Part shown: piece by piece, positions 1 through 7,744 of the stretch
How positions within the stretch are numbered: the stretch's first letter is position 1
How the letters are laid out: every line of letters starts with the position of its first letter
Assembly: GCA_910592205.1 (NCBI GenBank)
Contig: CAJVPJ010001165.1
Coordinates: 1-11,798, forward strand
Source of the DNA: Paraglomus occultum
Taxonomy: Eukaryota > Glomeromycota > Glomeromycetes > Paraglomerales > Paraglomeraceae
Length of the DNA: 11,798 bases
Reading direction: 5' to 3'
Translations under genes and position numbers: made by a program
Notes under the pieces: generated by a model
The model's database searches: none
The model's input: only the letters and a program-made list of their open reading frames with translations
What the model was told of the DNA's origin: nothing

Positions 1-51
1 GTGTTCATTTAATTAATAACCCACTCTGTTTATTGTTATTGTATTTTGCAG

Positions 52-177
52 GAGAAGATTACTTCACTGGCTGATAACTTTAGAGGTCGGTCGAAATATT
101 TCACACCAGTAAAACAACAAAATTTCGTGAGAGCATTACCAGATTCTCCACAATTAAAGCTGTTGATGAATCAATAA
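52..177 (+). CDS. Probable terminal exon of an unidentified gene (partial, runs off the left edge)
   Basis: A T-rich tract ending TTTTGCAG at 51 makes a good 3' splice site, and ATTAATAAC at 12-20 could hold the branch point. From base 52 one frame stays open for 41 codons to a TAA at 175-177; the other two phases stop after about 20 and 7 codons. The peptide starts EKITSLADNF, ends QLKLLMNQ, and is hydrophilic and basic, as expected of a protein C-terminus. I do not recognise the family, and the rest of the gene lies left of the window. An AATAAA follows 71 nt after the stop. The phase of the upstream exon is unknown, so the frame is inferred from openness only. Confidence 0.5.
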   Translation, partial: EKITSLADNFRGRSKYFTPVKQQNFVRALPDSPQLKLLMNQ

Positions 178-247
178 TTTCTGGCTAATATAAATAGTGT
201 AAACTGTGGCCCACTTTTATATATGCAGTAGTCTTAGCAAACCTATA

Positions 248-253
248 AATAAA
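248..253 (+). terminator. Possible poly(A) signal AATAAA for the left-edge gene
   Basis: A canonical AATAAA lies 71 nt after the TAA of the left-edge exon, inside TATAAATAAATTTT. The position suits 3'-end formation. In AT-rich DNA the hexamer is common by chance, so this depends on the exon call. Confidence 0.3.
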
Positions 254-360
254 TTTTGCAAATAGTTGAGTTGCCATGATAAATAAATTCGAGAACAGCC
301 TCATCAGCAGCTTCATGTATTTTCTCAGCCACATCAGCCATTTCAACAAAAATTTCACTT

Positions 361-393
361 TGTCTGGTTTTGTTGCAGCATGCCCCATATAAT
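361..393 (+). repeat. Left copy of a diverged 33-bp inverted-repeat pair
   Basis: This segment (core TTTTGTTGCAGCATG) matches the reverse complement of 1068-1100 at 28 of 33 positions, and all five differences are transitions. Read in the same frame, both copies give the peptide pattern C-L-x-L-L-Q-H-x-P-Y-N. The similarity suggests two relics of one dispersed element or decayed coding sequence. Neither copy sits in a gene I can support. Confidence 0.5.
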
Positions 394-423
394 AAAGGTA
401 TAAATGTAAAATATTAATTTAAA

Positions 424-455
424 ATAACCACACCGTCAACGAAGTGACGGGTTAT
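424..455. repeat. Stem-loop (ATAAC/GTTAT outer stem, CCGTCA/TGACGG inner stem)
   Basis: CCGTCA (433-438) pairs perfectly with TGACGG (445-450) around the loop ACGAAG. The flanking ATAAC (424-428) pairs with GTTAT (451-455) across a one-sided 4-nt bulge. This makes an 11-bp interrupted stem. It could be a transposon-end hairpin or a structure near the 3' end of the left-edge gene; no function is shown. Confidence 0.4.
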
Positions 456-1067
456 ACACTAGTTAGTAATAATTATAATTTAATAATATTGATTTTAAAC
501 CAGCTCAAAATAAGCTCAAACATGTTTAACGTATTACAGCAACTTAATTAGACATTTTGCGTATTAGTATCTCGTTAACAATATTAACTTTAAGCTTATT
601 AACACAAGATTACATAGTAATAGTAGTAGTTCGCATTTTGTGTAGGAAATGCGCGAGATAATTTATTTATATTATAAATGTAAAAAGTATACCGATTTTC
701 TGTAATTATCTATAAAATAACCAATTTACGCATAATATTAATATGGGGTTTGCAATTAATAAATACAGTTGAATAGTCTTTCAAATTTTTATGGACTTTA
801 GTAACATGCAAAGAATGACTGGGTTATCAAATTGAGCAAGTGACAGGCTAGTTGTATGCCATGTAACTGTCAAATTTTTGTATAATGAATTTGAGTTGAT
901 TATCTATGTTCCCGGTCTTAGTTGGATGCATTTGAATCTCCTCGAATGGCTGGACAGTTACATTGTTCCATTTTTGCAAGGTGCTTTAAGTCTAAACTAT
1001 TGCTATTTCTCATTACCAATTTATAGGATGAGGCTGCATCCATAATAATAAGAGGGGAGAGTTTTCT
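456..1067. other. AT-rich stretch without a supported gene
   Basis: Very AT-rich, with a short AGT-type run near 619-630. The longest open stretch is a minus-strand 79-codon frame (918-1157) that covers the right copy of the inverted repeat. It has cysteine-rich, low-quality composition and no recognisable domain. I see no RNA gene here. Confidence 0.5.
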
Positions 1068-1100
1068 GTTATACGGGACATGCTGCAACAAAGCCAAACA
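1068..1100 (-). repeat. Right copy of the diverged 33-bp inverted-repeat pair
   Basis: Reverse-complement partner of 361-393, about 675 bp away, with 28/33 identity and only C/T or A/G changes. In this copy the C-L-A-L-L-Q-H-V-P-Y-N reading lies inside a 79-codon minus-strand frame. It may be a fragment of a mobile-element gene, but no transposase motif is visible. Confidence 0.5.
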
Positions 1101-1189
1101 TGTGACTAAATCGCAAGTGGGGTTATTTTTTATTATTAATGCACAGTTGTAGCTCATATTTGAATTTGGGAGGCATTGACAATCACCAA

Positions 1190-1316
1190 GATCATTTCAT
1201 CGACAATCATTTTATCGTCATCATTTCGCCAACATTATTTTTTTTTGGTAATTGACTGTCAGTGAAATTAACTGATTGTAATAATTGTCGATGAAACGAC
1301 CTGTCGATGAATGACC
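1190..1316. repeat. Foldback/MITE-like cluster built on TTTCATCGACAAT
   Basis: TTTCATCGACAAT (1195-1207) recurs as its exact 13-bp reverse complement at 1284-1296. Around each arm the motif repeats in degenerate tandem form: left arm TCATTTCATCGACAA, TCATTTTATCGTCA, TCATTTCGCC; right arm (reverse complement) GGTCATTCATCGACA then GGTCGTTTCATCGACAA. The arms flank about 76 bp that includes a T run. Tandem motifs inside inverted arms are typical of foldback or miniature inverted-repeat elements. I cannot define clean target-site duplications. Confidence 0.5.
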
Positions 1317-1320
1317 TTTA

Positions 1321-2049
1321 CAGATAATTTGTCTTTATCGAAAATATATTGACTTGTTCGTTCCATTAAAAGGTGATTAATGTTGGACAGGGTCAGGTCT
1401 CAGTTCCAAAGTATCTGAAATGATAAAATATACATCTCCTTTTTCCAACAGTATTAGAAAAAGGAACACAGTTTGTTTCCCCAATACAGTACCGCAAACT
1501 TACAATGCGAAAACTGACAATACAATACAACATAACAATCAATAACCCAAACATTTTATTTATATGCTTTGTAATGACGAATGACTTGATAAACTTGACA
1601 CCTCAGCCATAGTGAAGTGGCAACTGTGTGCTACACAAAAACGCCGAGCATCATATAATGTTTCTGTCTACTGTACATATCTACCAGAAAGAATGTGGCG
1701 TCTTTATTTGAAAGACGAGTCTATCGTTCAAAGTCGTACATATTTTGAATCTTCTTAATGGTCAAAAGATGCTTCGCAAATGGCCAATGCATAGACACAC
1801 AATGTTGTTGTTATATTTTTATCAACAATCTTTATTATGTAGCCTGTGCTACTCGAACGATATTCTCTTTTTCTCAGAGATTACGTATCAACCAATTCAG
1901 ACAGACTTACAAGTCGTTTGAAACACGCATCATGATATCTCTTGCACGACATGGACCGGAATTTACTCAATGGTGTTTTTCCTTTCCATCCATTTATTCA
2001 AACAGGCTATGTGTTTGCTTAAAGCAAAATCGCGATTTTGTTTTACTCC
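1321..2049. other. Intergenic stretch, no supported gene
   Basis: Contains a 9-bp hairpin (TCCTTTTTC pairing with GAAAAAGGA, about 1437-1466) and an imperfect ACAAT-type run near 1518-1545. The plus-strand 99-codon frame at 1758-2057 starts in no splice or promoter context, is rich in Cys, Phe and Ser, and resembles no family. I treat it as a chance frame. Confidence 0.5.
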
Positions 2050-2056
2050 ATTCATG

Positions 2057-2357
2057 AGCAATTACATTATCGACCGTCTAAGATATAATTTGATAAGTAA
2101 TATGGCGTTGCTTTTTTACGAGTAATTGTATTATCAACTATTAAATAGGATTGTTTGGTACAAAAATTACGTTTGCTTTGCAAAAATATAGAACGGCATT
2201 GTCCGTCTGGCGTGTGTTTATTGTCGCTATCTAGGACTGTTACGTTATCAGAATCAACAAATTTGTGACAAGCCAAGCCTCTTTACTACGCTATTTACAG
2301 ATCGAACGCCATTTCATTGTTCCATTCGCTTCTTTTTCACAAGTAATTGCGTCATCT
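2057..2357. repeat. Three degenerate copies of an AGTAATT-type motif
   Basis: Related about 19-bp segments occur near 2057 (GAGCAATTACATTATCGAC), 2120 (GAGTAATTGTATTATCAAC) and 2340 (AAGTAATTGCGTCATCTGT). The last two are preceded by similar T-rich sequence (GCTTTTTTAC, CTTCTTTTTCAC). On the minus strand they read VDNVIA, VDNTIT and DDAIT, so a decayed coding repeat is possible. Spacing is irregular (about 63 and 220 bp), so it is not a simple tandem array. Confidence 0.3.
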
Positions 2358-2360
2358 GTG

Positions 2361-3150
2361 GTTAGATAAATTACAATTCGTTTATTAGTCAATTGTTAAT
2401 TGTAGAGTAATCGGCGTTTTTCTTCGATCTCCGCTTTCACAGGTAGATGCCTATCAGAGATCTAAATAAGGGCAATAAAGCCCCCTTGGCGATAAAAGAA
2501 TACGTAGTCAGACATAAACAAAAGTTTGGTTCAATTGCGTTATTCCCACCAAACATCTGCAAAAACTCGTTTGACCACTTACGTCGTTGTACGTGGATTG
2601 ATCGGATCAGAAAGGCCCCTTAGCATCTATCTGAGAATATGATGTTTAACTGTTGTCATGCGTCAATTGAGGCACAATAAAAGTGTAACGTATGACTTGG
2701 TGAGTGTGTAGTTGGCGGTTGATAATTGGGTGCAAAAAAGATTATTACAAAATAATAAGGACAATTTTATATTATCTATTTCGCTGGAATGGAATAACAT
2801 ACCAGCAATAACGTTTTTATTATTCTGTACATATCTGATTATATAATGAACGACTTCTGTTACTATTACCGGAATTATTTATCTGATTTACGATTACTAT
2901 AATAGTATATAGTGATCGACACTAATAGTCAATCCTTGTTCAATTGACTAATATACAATTCGGACACTTATTCTGTATAGAAATGTTCATCTTGACCAAT
3001 CTAATGTATTGTTTGCGCAACCTTTTACGTTCGTGCTTAAAACTTCAATTTACGTGCCAATGAGGAATCTTGCTCAAAACGTAAATAAATTATATAATGT
3101 GTATGAATTCATTCACATATTATCAGACGCTGACTATACTGTATCCTCAG
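2361..3150. other. Intergenic stretch, no supported gene
   Basis: No frame of convincing length or composition. One small hairpin encloses an AATAAA (GGGC at 2470-2473, GCCC at 2480-2483), and there are short AT-rich imperfect palindromes near 2897-2920. No tRNA, rRNA or other RNA gene is visible. Confidence 0.5.
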
Positions 3151-3243
3151 AGTGGTGACGTCGGGAAGTTATCGTCCTTATTTGAGGGTCCCCGACAAGG
3201 CCTCAGGCGATTGCTTCTGCTGCCGGTCTGAGTTTATTCCAGA

Positions 3244-3330
3244 AAGTGTGGTCGAGTGCCTAAGGTGCTTTAAAAGATGTGTATTTATAACCCGTTGCAT
3301 GTCTGTTATGAAAACAAGAATTTGAATTTA
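3244..3330 (+). pseudogene. tRNA(Ser/Leu)-like relic, possibly a SINE head
   Basis: TGGTCGAGTGCCTAAGGTGC (3249-3268) closely resembles the A-box and D-arm of class II (Ser/Leu) tRNAs, where TGGCCGAGTGG...TAAGGCG is typical. About 70 bp later AATTTGAATTT (3319-3329) could be a badly decayed B-box (GGTTCGAATCC). No acceptor stem or anticodon arm can be folded, so it is not a working tRNA. A GC-richer patch lies just upstream (about 3151-3232). A decayed tRNA or a tRNA-derived SINE are both possible; chance resemblance is not excluded. Confidence 0.3.
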
Positions 3331-3602
3331 CGTATTTTTGATCATTGTCATTACGTCTTTTCTCACACTGTTCTTTTGCTTTACACCAATGCTCTTTTTT
3401 TTTCATGACCTTTGTGTATGACATTGCACACAGACTATACGTGCAGAACGGCCGCGCGACGGCAATGCCCGGTCTAATAATTTGCAATCGGTTAACATGT
3501 CTGATAAACAAACCTAATTTCGCTTTTGATGTTGGTTGCGAGACTTCTCATTAGAAACTATGACATGAAGACTTTTGTTACGTCGCGTCAGGAAATTATA
3601 TA

Positions 3603-3640
3603 CAGTCGTACCCCTTTATAGTCACCCTCTCTATAAGCAC
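3603..3640 (+). mobile_element. Solo terminal inverted repeat of a pogo/Tc1-like transposon
   Basis: After a TA dinucleotide (3601-3602) the sequence reads CAGTCGTACCCCTTTATAG, then CACCCTCTCTATAAGCAC. The form CAGTC-x-ACCCC, followed by TATA-containing repeats at 10-20 bp intervals, is the usual look of pogo/Tigger-type DNA transposon ends, which insert at TA. I find no matching opposite end and no transposase (DDE) frame, so this is a solo or truncated end. A nearby pair, AAAACCT (about 3650) and AGGTTTT (about 3667), may be part of the same subterminal structure. Confidence 0.45.
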
Positions 3641-3743
3641 ATCATATAAAAACCTCATTGCATTCCAGGTTTTATAGTACTTTTTTTTTTAATAAAAAAT
3701 GTCACAACTGTAACTTATTTATCAAATTTGTGCCACTCGAAGC

Positions 3744-3766
3744 ATTATTATTATTATTGTTATTAT
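3744..3766 (+). repeat. (ATT)n microsatellite
   Basis: Five uninterrupted ATT units, one GTT, one ATT and a partial unit. It produces a run of Leu or Asn codons in chance frames on either strand, which is why poorly supported ORFs overlap here. Confidence 0.85.
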
Positions 3767-3769
3767 ACA

Positions 3770-4950
3770 AGATTTGTTCTGGGCGCTCTCGTGCTACAGC
3801 ACAGAGAATGACAAGCAAATTGTTGCACGCCACATCATTATTACTATATAACCTCCATGTTGTTTTCCTCCTCATGGCACCTAGAGAAGAAACTGGTGGA
3901 GGAAAGAATGCAAGAACAACAGACATTTGATAACGGTAAACTGTTTCTCTCGACTTGTCACATAAAATCTTGTCAATTATAATGTTTCTTCATAAAATGT
4001 TTGTATCCAATATTAAATGCAAGATCTTGCGGATGTTCGTCTTTCTCAAAGAAGGAAAGAAGCGGCAATTATCGGTTAAACTGTTATGTATCTCGTCCAT
4101 ATTCAATTACTCAGAAACATGCTCTCCTTTTTAAAAACAAATTTTTATTACACATCATACATGCATCTGTCGTATAGAATTCAATTATCGTCCTCACTGT
4201 TGAGCCCGATAAAAGTTTTAATCTTGTAAATTTCTCCGAAAGTATTTCCGAGAAGCTTGGATGGGAAAGAGGAATACGTAAAAAAAATTGATAATCCCTT
4301 CGGCACCGGGAGAGACAGATTGCTGATCTCAATGACTCATCTCAGACAACCAATAGCACGTTGTATTAATTGGTAGGACAAGCTATATCATTTTGCGTTC
4401 GTATGAAAATCTCAAACCATTAAACCGACATAAAACGAAGGGTGAGTTCATATTAATGAAACAATCATCCCTTCGCTAGTTTGAAGTAACGTGTCTAACT
4501 GTAAACGAGTGTGCATGTCAAGGCGGAAAATACAAGGATCAGCAACCAGCATGTTGCTCTTCCCTGGTAAGCGGCAACTAATGGTTAGAAACTATTCAAA
4601 CAAGATGAATTTCGATGATGTACAATAAGTCTGCTGCGGATGAAGGAAACCAATTGTCAATATCAGATAAATATTGTCTGCGCAAAGAGTTATTTTGGTG
4701 GCATACTCTGGTAATAATGATATGAAACTTCGAGACCCAACGATTCTAGTAAGATATTGTATATGAAATGAGCTTTGGAGCGTAACGCTTTACGCTTAAT
4801 CACAGAGAAACCCTATGCCGAAAAAGTGGTTTTGATTTGCTTACTCACTCACTCACTTGCATTGATCACGCTGATAGGCACAAAGATGGGCTAAAAGAAT
4901 GAGTCGTTCTTCGATATAAATTCATAATATAAGGAACCATGCTACTACTT
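3770..4950. other. Intergenic stretch, no supported gene
   Basis: Short frames up to 73 codons occur but lack splice context, domains or plausible composition. An (ACTC)n run of about three units sits near 4844-4856. A 7-bp inverted pair CGAAGGG/CCCTTCG flanks about 26 bp near 4436-4476. No RNA gene is seen. Confidence 0.5.
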
Positions 4951-4952
4951 AC

Positions 4953-5051
4953 TGTCCTGTCTTGTGTGAATGACAGCGTCGTTCCTCCTGATGTCACAAG
5001 GATCGGAGACATTTGACTATCAAAGCTAAAAATGGCTAATGTAGCTGAGAA
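4953..5051 (-). pseudogene. Exon relic with a phosphopantothenoylcysteine synthetase (PPCS/Cab2) signature
   Basis: PPCS joins phosphopantothenate and cysteine in coenzyme A synthesis. Eukaryotic PPCS carries LVTSGGT[TK]VPLE-x-x-TVRF at its nucleotide site. Here the minus strand reads SPILVTSGGTTLSFTQDRT, matching LVTSGGTT exactly and keeping the later T in register. The match ends at a consensus donor (ACA|GTAAGT, intron from 4952), just before the point where the family continues VRF-DNFS. An acceptor-like TTCTCAG lies at the 5' side. I cannot find the following exon (DNFS-x-G-x-RG) or an intact N-terminus, and VPLE is changed to LSFT. I infer a decayed or stray exon. It could be a short chance match. 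Confidence 0.3.
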
Positions 5052-5055
5052 CACA

Positions 5056-5840
5056 CTTTGTTTGGTGTAGCCATTACTTCTACTATGTTGTAGATGTGAC
5101 TCACTTTTTACACCTTACATTTTCAAACAACAGATACAAACTCTTTGCAGTTATATTAGACTAAGAAAAGATTATCTGTGAATTTATCGAGAGGAAATCT
5201 TCAGTAAAGGGTGGCATAACCCTTTAAAAAATGTCAGTTGTCAATTACAGTTCAAGAATACCAATGCCATTTGTACATGATCATTTCTTGCATATTAATA
5301 TTTCTGGCGTAAATCCTACTCGATCGACAGCAACACAAACAGCAACCGCAGCAATAGGAACTAATTACAGTTAAATTAATAAGTGTTACTAAAAATAGAT
5401 TAATTAAAGATGCATAGATTTCAGTTCGTGTGTTTAAGCGTTCGATTACTTTATCACCGTCAATAAACGAGTACAGTCAACTCTACCGCCTCGGGCAAAA
5501 CAAAATCGGTCATTGTCATTACTATTACATGCTAATTAGTAGTCATAAGAGAGGCCGTAATATGTTACATGACATTTCAGTCATAATTCCATTGATTTCC
5601 TTTACATGATATACAACAAGAGAATATACGGGCTGCAATATACAAGAGGACGACAATAGAAAATATTGTAGAGAACGTATGATAGAGAATGTAAGTAGAA
5701 AGCGATTGAACGATCGTGCTAACAGATAATTGGATTCTCGATTTTTCAATGGGCCGCGGAAGCGGAAAAATTCAGTATCTATTTATAGGAATTAATATTA
5801 CTGTACTACCCCTATCGAGGTTTAAAAAAATAAATAAATT
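5056..5840. other. Intergenic stretch, no supported gene
   Basis: A 47-codon plus-strand ATG frame (5231-5374) and a 68-codon minus frame (5543-5749) are present but show no domain or splice context. ACAGTCAACTC at 5473-5483 faintly recalls a pogo-type end but lacks the rest of the pattern. An A-rich run (about 5823-5840) lies just beyond the stop of the following minus-strand ORF. Confidence 0.45.
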
Positions 5841-5844
5841 TTAA

Positions 5845-6192
5845 TCAAACAGTCAATCGGATCCCTATATCCCGAAATCCAGTGACTGATTGTTTACAGA
5901 CAGGTAGTTGAAAATCACAAGGCATCTGTCGGGTGCAAAAACGTTCGTTATAAAAGGTGTTGCCTGTCGTTAGTTTATACCCTGAATGACTCGTTTCCAT
6001 CATACCCCAACTCACCGGTAAAGAACGAGACATACTCAAGAACGGATTATCGATAATCATCGACACTGAGGTGTTTTGTTGCTCGATAATGTACAATTCA
6101 ATTCTTTCGGCGATGTTTAATTCTTTCTTGTCCTTTTTACTTTTATTATTCTCTGTATGTACGATTGGCGGTTTTCGCTTTTGTTGGTTCAT
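5845..6192 (-). CDS. Candidate small protein of unknown function (115 aa, intronless)
   Basis: I do not recognise this frame. It starts at an ATG in a pyrimidine-rich leader (TTTCAATCTTCAATC). The N-terminal third is basic (KRKPP, KSKKDKKE), followed by a short amphipathic segment (LNIAERIELYIIEQQ). The rest is mixed and holds three Cys (FCTRQMPCDF, VCKQS). It has no signal peptide, membrane span or known motif. In favour: balanced composition and a CACGTG box 96 nt upstream, matching both confident genes. Against: in DNA of this base composition about one such frame is expected by chance in a window this size. It has no AATAAA just past the TGA. It could also be the decayed 5' exon of a longer gene. 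Confidence 0.35.
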   Translation of the reverse strand: MNQQKRKPPIVHTENNKSKKDKKELNIAERIELYIIEQQNTSVSMIIDNPFLSMSRSLPVSWGMMETSHSGYKLTTGNTFYNERFCTRQMPCDFQLPVCKQSVTGFRDIGIRLTV

Positions 6193-6288
6193 GATTGAAG
6201 ATTGAAATCAAATCGTAAACTCTACAGAAAGCTCTCTATTTATTAACTGATGAGATTTCACTCTTCGGATTAAGTGGTTGACTTTGTT

Positions 6289-6294
6289 CACGTG
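6289..6294. promoter_or_regulatory. CACGTG E-box upstream of the 115-codon ORF
   Basis: Palindromic E-box in the context TTCACGTGCCAAG, 96 nt upstream of the ATG at 6192. The nine bases CACGTGCCA are identical to the copy at 11716 upstream of the BTB gene. CACGTG is the core site of fungal bHLH factors such as Cbf1 and Pho4; binding here is inference. Confidence 0.35.
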
Positions 6295-7744
6295 CCAAGA
6301 TATTTTAAAACTTTACACGTAACAAGTTTTCAGATGGAGTTACAATTGTTATATATATAACTTTATTTACGCAATATTTTTGCAACCAACTGCAACTATT
6401 GAGTATTTATCTTCGCGTGCTCCTAATGAGAGTATAAATATATTTTGGGGATAAAAAAGTTGCTTCGGGGGTGACGTTAACGTTGCCAACGGCAGTAATC
6501 TGACGCAATTGTCTGCAAATGTAATGGAGCGTGTTTTTGTATCATGAAAATCTTTGTCCCTCACTGCACTGTACTCACTATGTCGAATGTTTATTATGTC
6601 AATAATAAGAAACAATCAATGTTAGACAATTGATTACCAGAATGTGCCCGATTTTGAATCGGGCTGAATTTCGCTACGGATCAGAACATGACGATAACAT
6701 GTTATACGATGAAAACATGACCCGATGGAAGTCTCGTTATTATTATATCCGATTTTGACTGTGTTTGTTGCTCTGCTTCTGTGGTTATTATAAGTATTTG
6801 CAACCTAGATTTTGTAATAGAAAAGAAGACTGTAACTGCTGGCTTTTACTATATAATTAAGAAACTTTTTGTTTGTAATAAGGGAAATGTAAAAGTAGTA
6901 AGTAGTCTTGTATAGATAAGCAAGGGCTGGACCGCTTGGAATAGAACAAATGACTCCAGCAAAAGATTGAAAAATCGAATAAAAAGAAGAAGAAAATGTA
7001 CAGATGTGGATAAAATGATGAGTGGGTAAAATTGAACACCAAGAATGCTGAATAAAAAATCAAAGGTTTTAAGCGCATATATCGGTGCCATTTGTCATTA
7101 TTTTTTGTAAATATGCGAGTTGTCTTTAGAACGAAGCATCGGTCATTGACGAATAGATGTTAAAACTGTAACATCCGCGTGAGACTTTATCTCCAAGTTA
7201 TACATTAATGTGTCAAAGCTAATATTAATATATACCAGGTACCGCATGGTTAGAGCATGGCAATAGTTGACAGATCTTTTGTGGTTTAAACGCTCGTCTG
7301 ATGGGAAAGCCGATGAAAGAGCTACTAGCATAGCCTTGTTTTGAACTCGGATCTGAGCACAGCTGGATGTTAAGTTGTCGGTTGGGGGACGATGCAGGAG
7401 AAATAAGTCTAGGTTGAGCAATCTTCCACAACACATCAGCCACCTTTGTTTGTGGAAGATTTCTTTTCCAAGTGAGGACACAAAGTGCCATGATGGGAAT
7501 GATAAAATTTTCTTACTTCAGCCATCTGCCCATCTCTACTGGAAATAGAAAAGCGGACATCTTGGTTGATCTTGACCGCATTAAGCTATAAACAGTCTGA
7601 TCACCATTCCCACAACTATTTACAGTTAAAGAACCGAGTATGACAAAAGACTTGTGTAATATGTATTTAAACATAATCAACTGTCAGTAGCGGATACCTC
7701 GTACATTATACTGCGTAATACTTTCTTCAATCATATATTTTTAT
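6295..7744. other. Intergenic stretch between the 115-codon ORF and PPME1, no supported gene
   Basis: Minus-strand frames at 6367-6615, 6849-7091 and the overlapping pair 7143-7481/7225-7491 show no domain and no coding signal distinguishing one frame from another. The 6849-7091 frame reflects a purine-rich plus strand, read as Phe/Leu-rich peptide. A CTGAA|GTAAGA donor-like site follows a 15-codon ATG frame near 7535-7580, but no convincing partner exon is seen. The 3' UTR of PPME1 must lie in the right part; I see no canonical AATAAA close to its stop. Confidence 0.45.
6646..6664. repeat. Perfect 8-bp stem-loop GCCCGATT-TTG-AATCGGGC
   Basis: A perfect 8-bp stem with a 3-nt loop, GC-rich against an AT-rich background. 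It may be a transposon-tip hairpin. No terminator-type T run follows, and nothing links it to a gene. Confidence 0.5.

Noticed and set aside
247-377. Minus-strand frame reading EIFVEMADVAEKIHEAADEAVLE, amphipathic and acidic
   Set aside because: Composition looks protein-like, but the only ATG is internal, no clear acceptor or donor bounds it, and it ends in AT-rich sequence (IYL*). It also overlaps the repeat copy at 361-393. Too short to support.
185-388. 67-codon minus-strand ATG frame
   Set aside because: Phe/Leu/Lys-rich, overlaps the above frame and the repeat; no domain.
1758-2057. 99-codon plus-strand ORF
   Set aside because: No domain, Cys/Phe/Ser-rich, no splice or promoter context; length expected by chance in AT-rich DNA.
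2468-2487. Hairpin enclosing AATAAA as a gene terminator
   Set aside because: Only a 4-bp core stem and no gene ends next to it on either strand.
3260-3511. 83-codon minus-strand ORF with a GC-richer part reading RPGIAVARPFCTY
   Set aside because: Overlaps a plus-strand frame of similar length and the tRNA-like relic; no recognisable family. Possibly repeat-derived, but unsupported.
5231-5374. 47-codon plus-strand ATG frame ending in a Thr/Ala-rich stretch
   Set aside because: Reads like a small protein, but there is no homology, promoter or poly(A) support; kept only as a remark.
5473-5500. ACAGTCAACTC as the second end of the 3603 transposon
   Set aside because: Same orientation as the 3603 end rather than inverted, and similarity stops after about seven bases.
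7143-7491. Two overlapping minus-strand ORFs (112 and 88 codons)
   Set aside because: They overlap in different frames with neither clearly better, and no domain is seen. A GTAAGA donor-like site near 7535 has no consistent partner exon.
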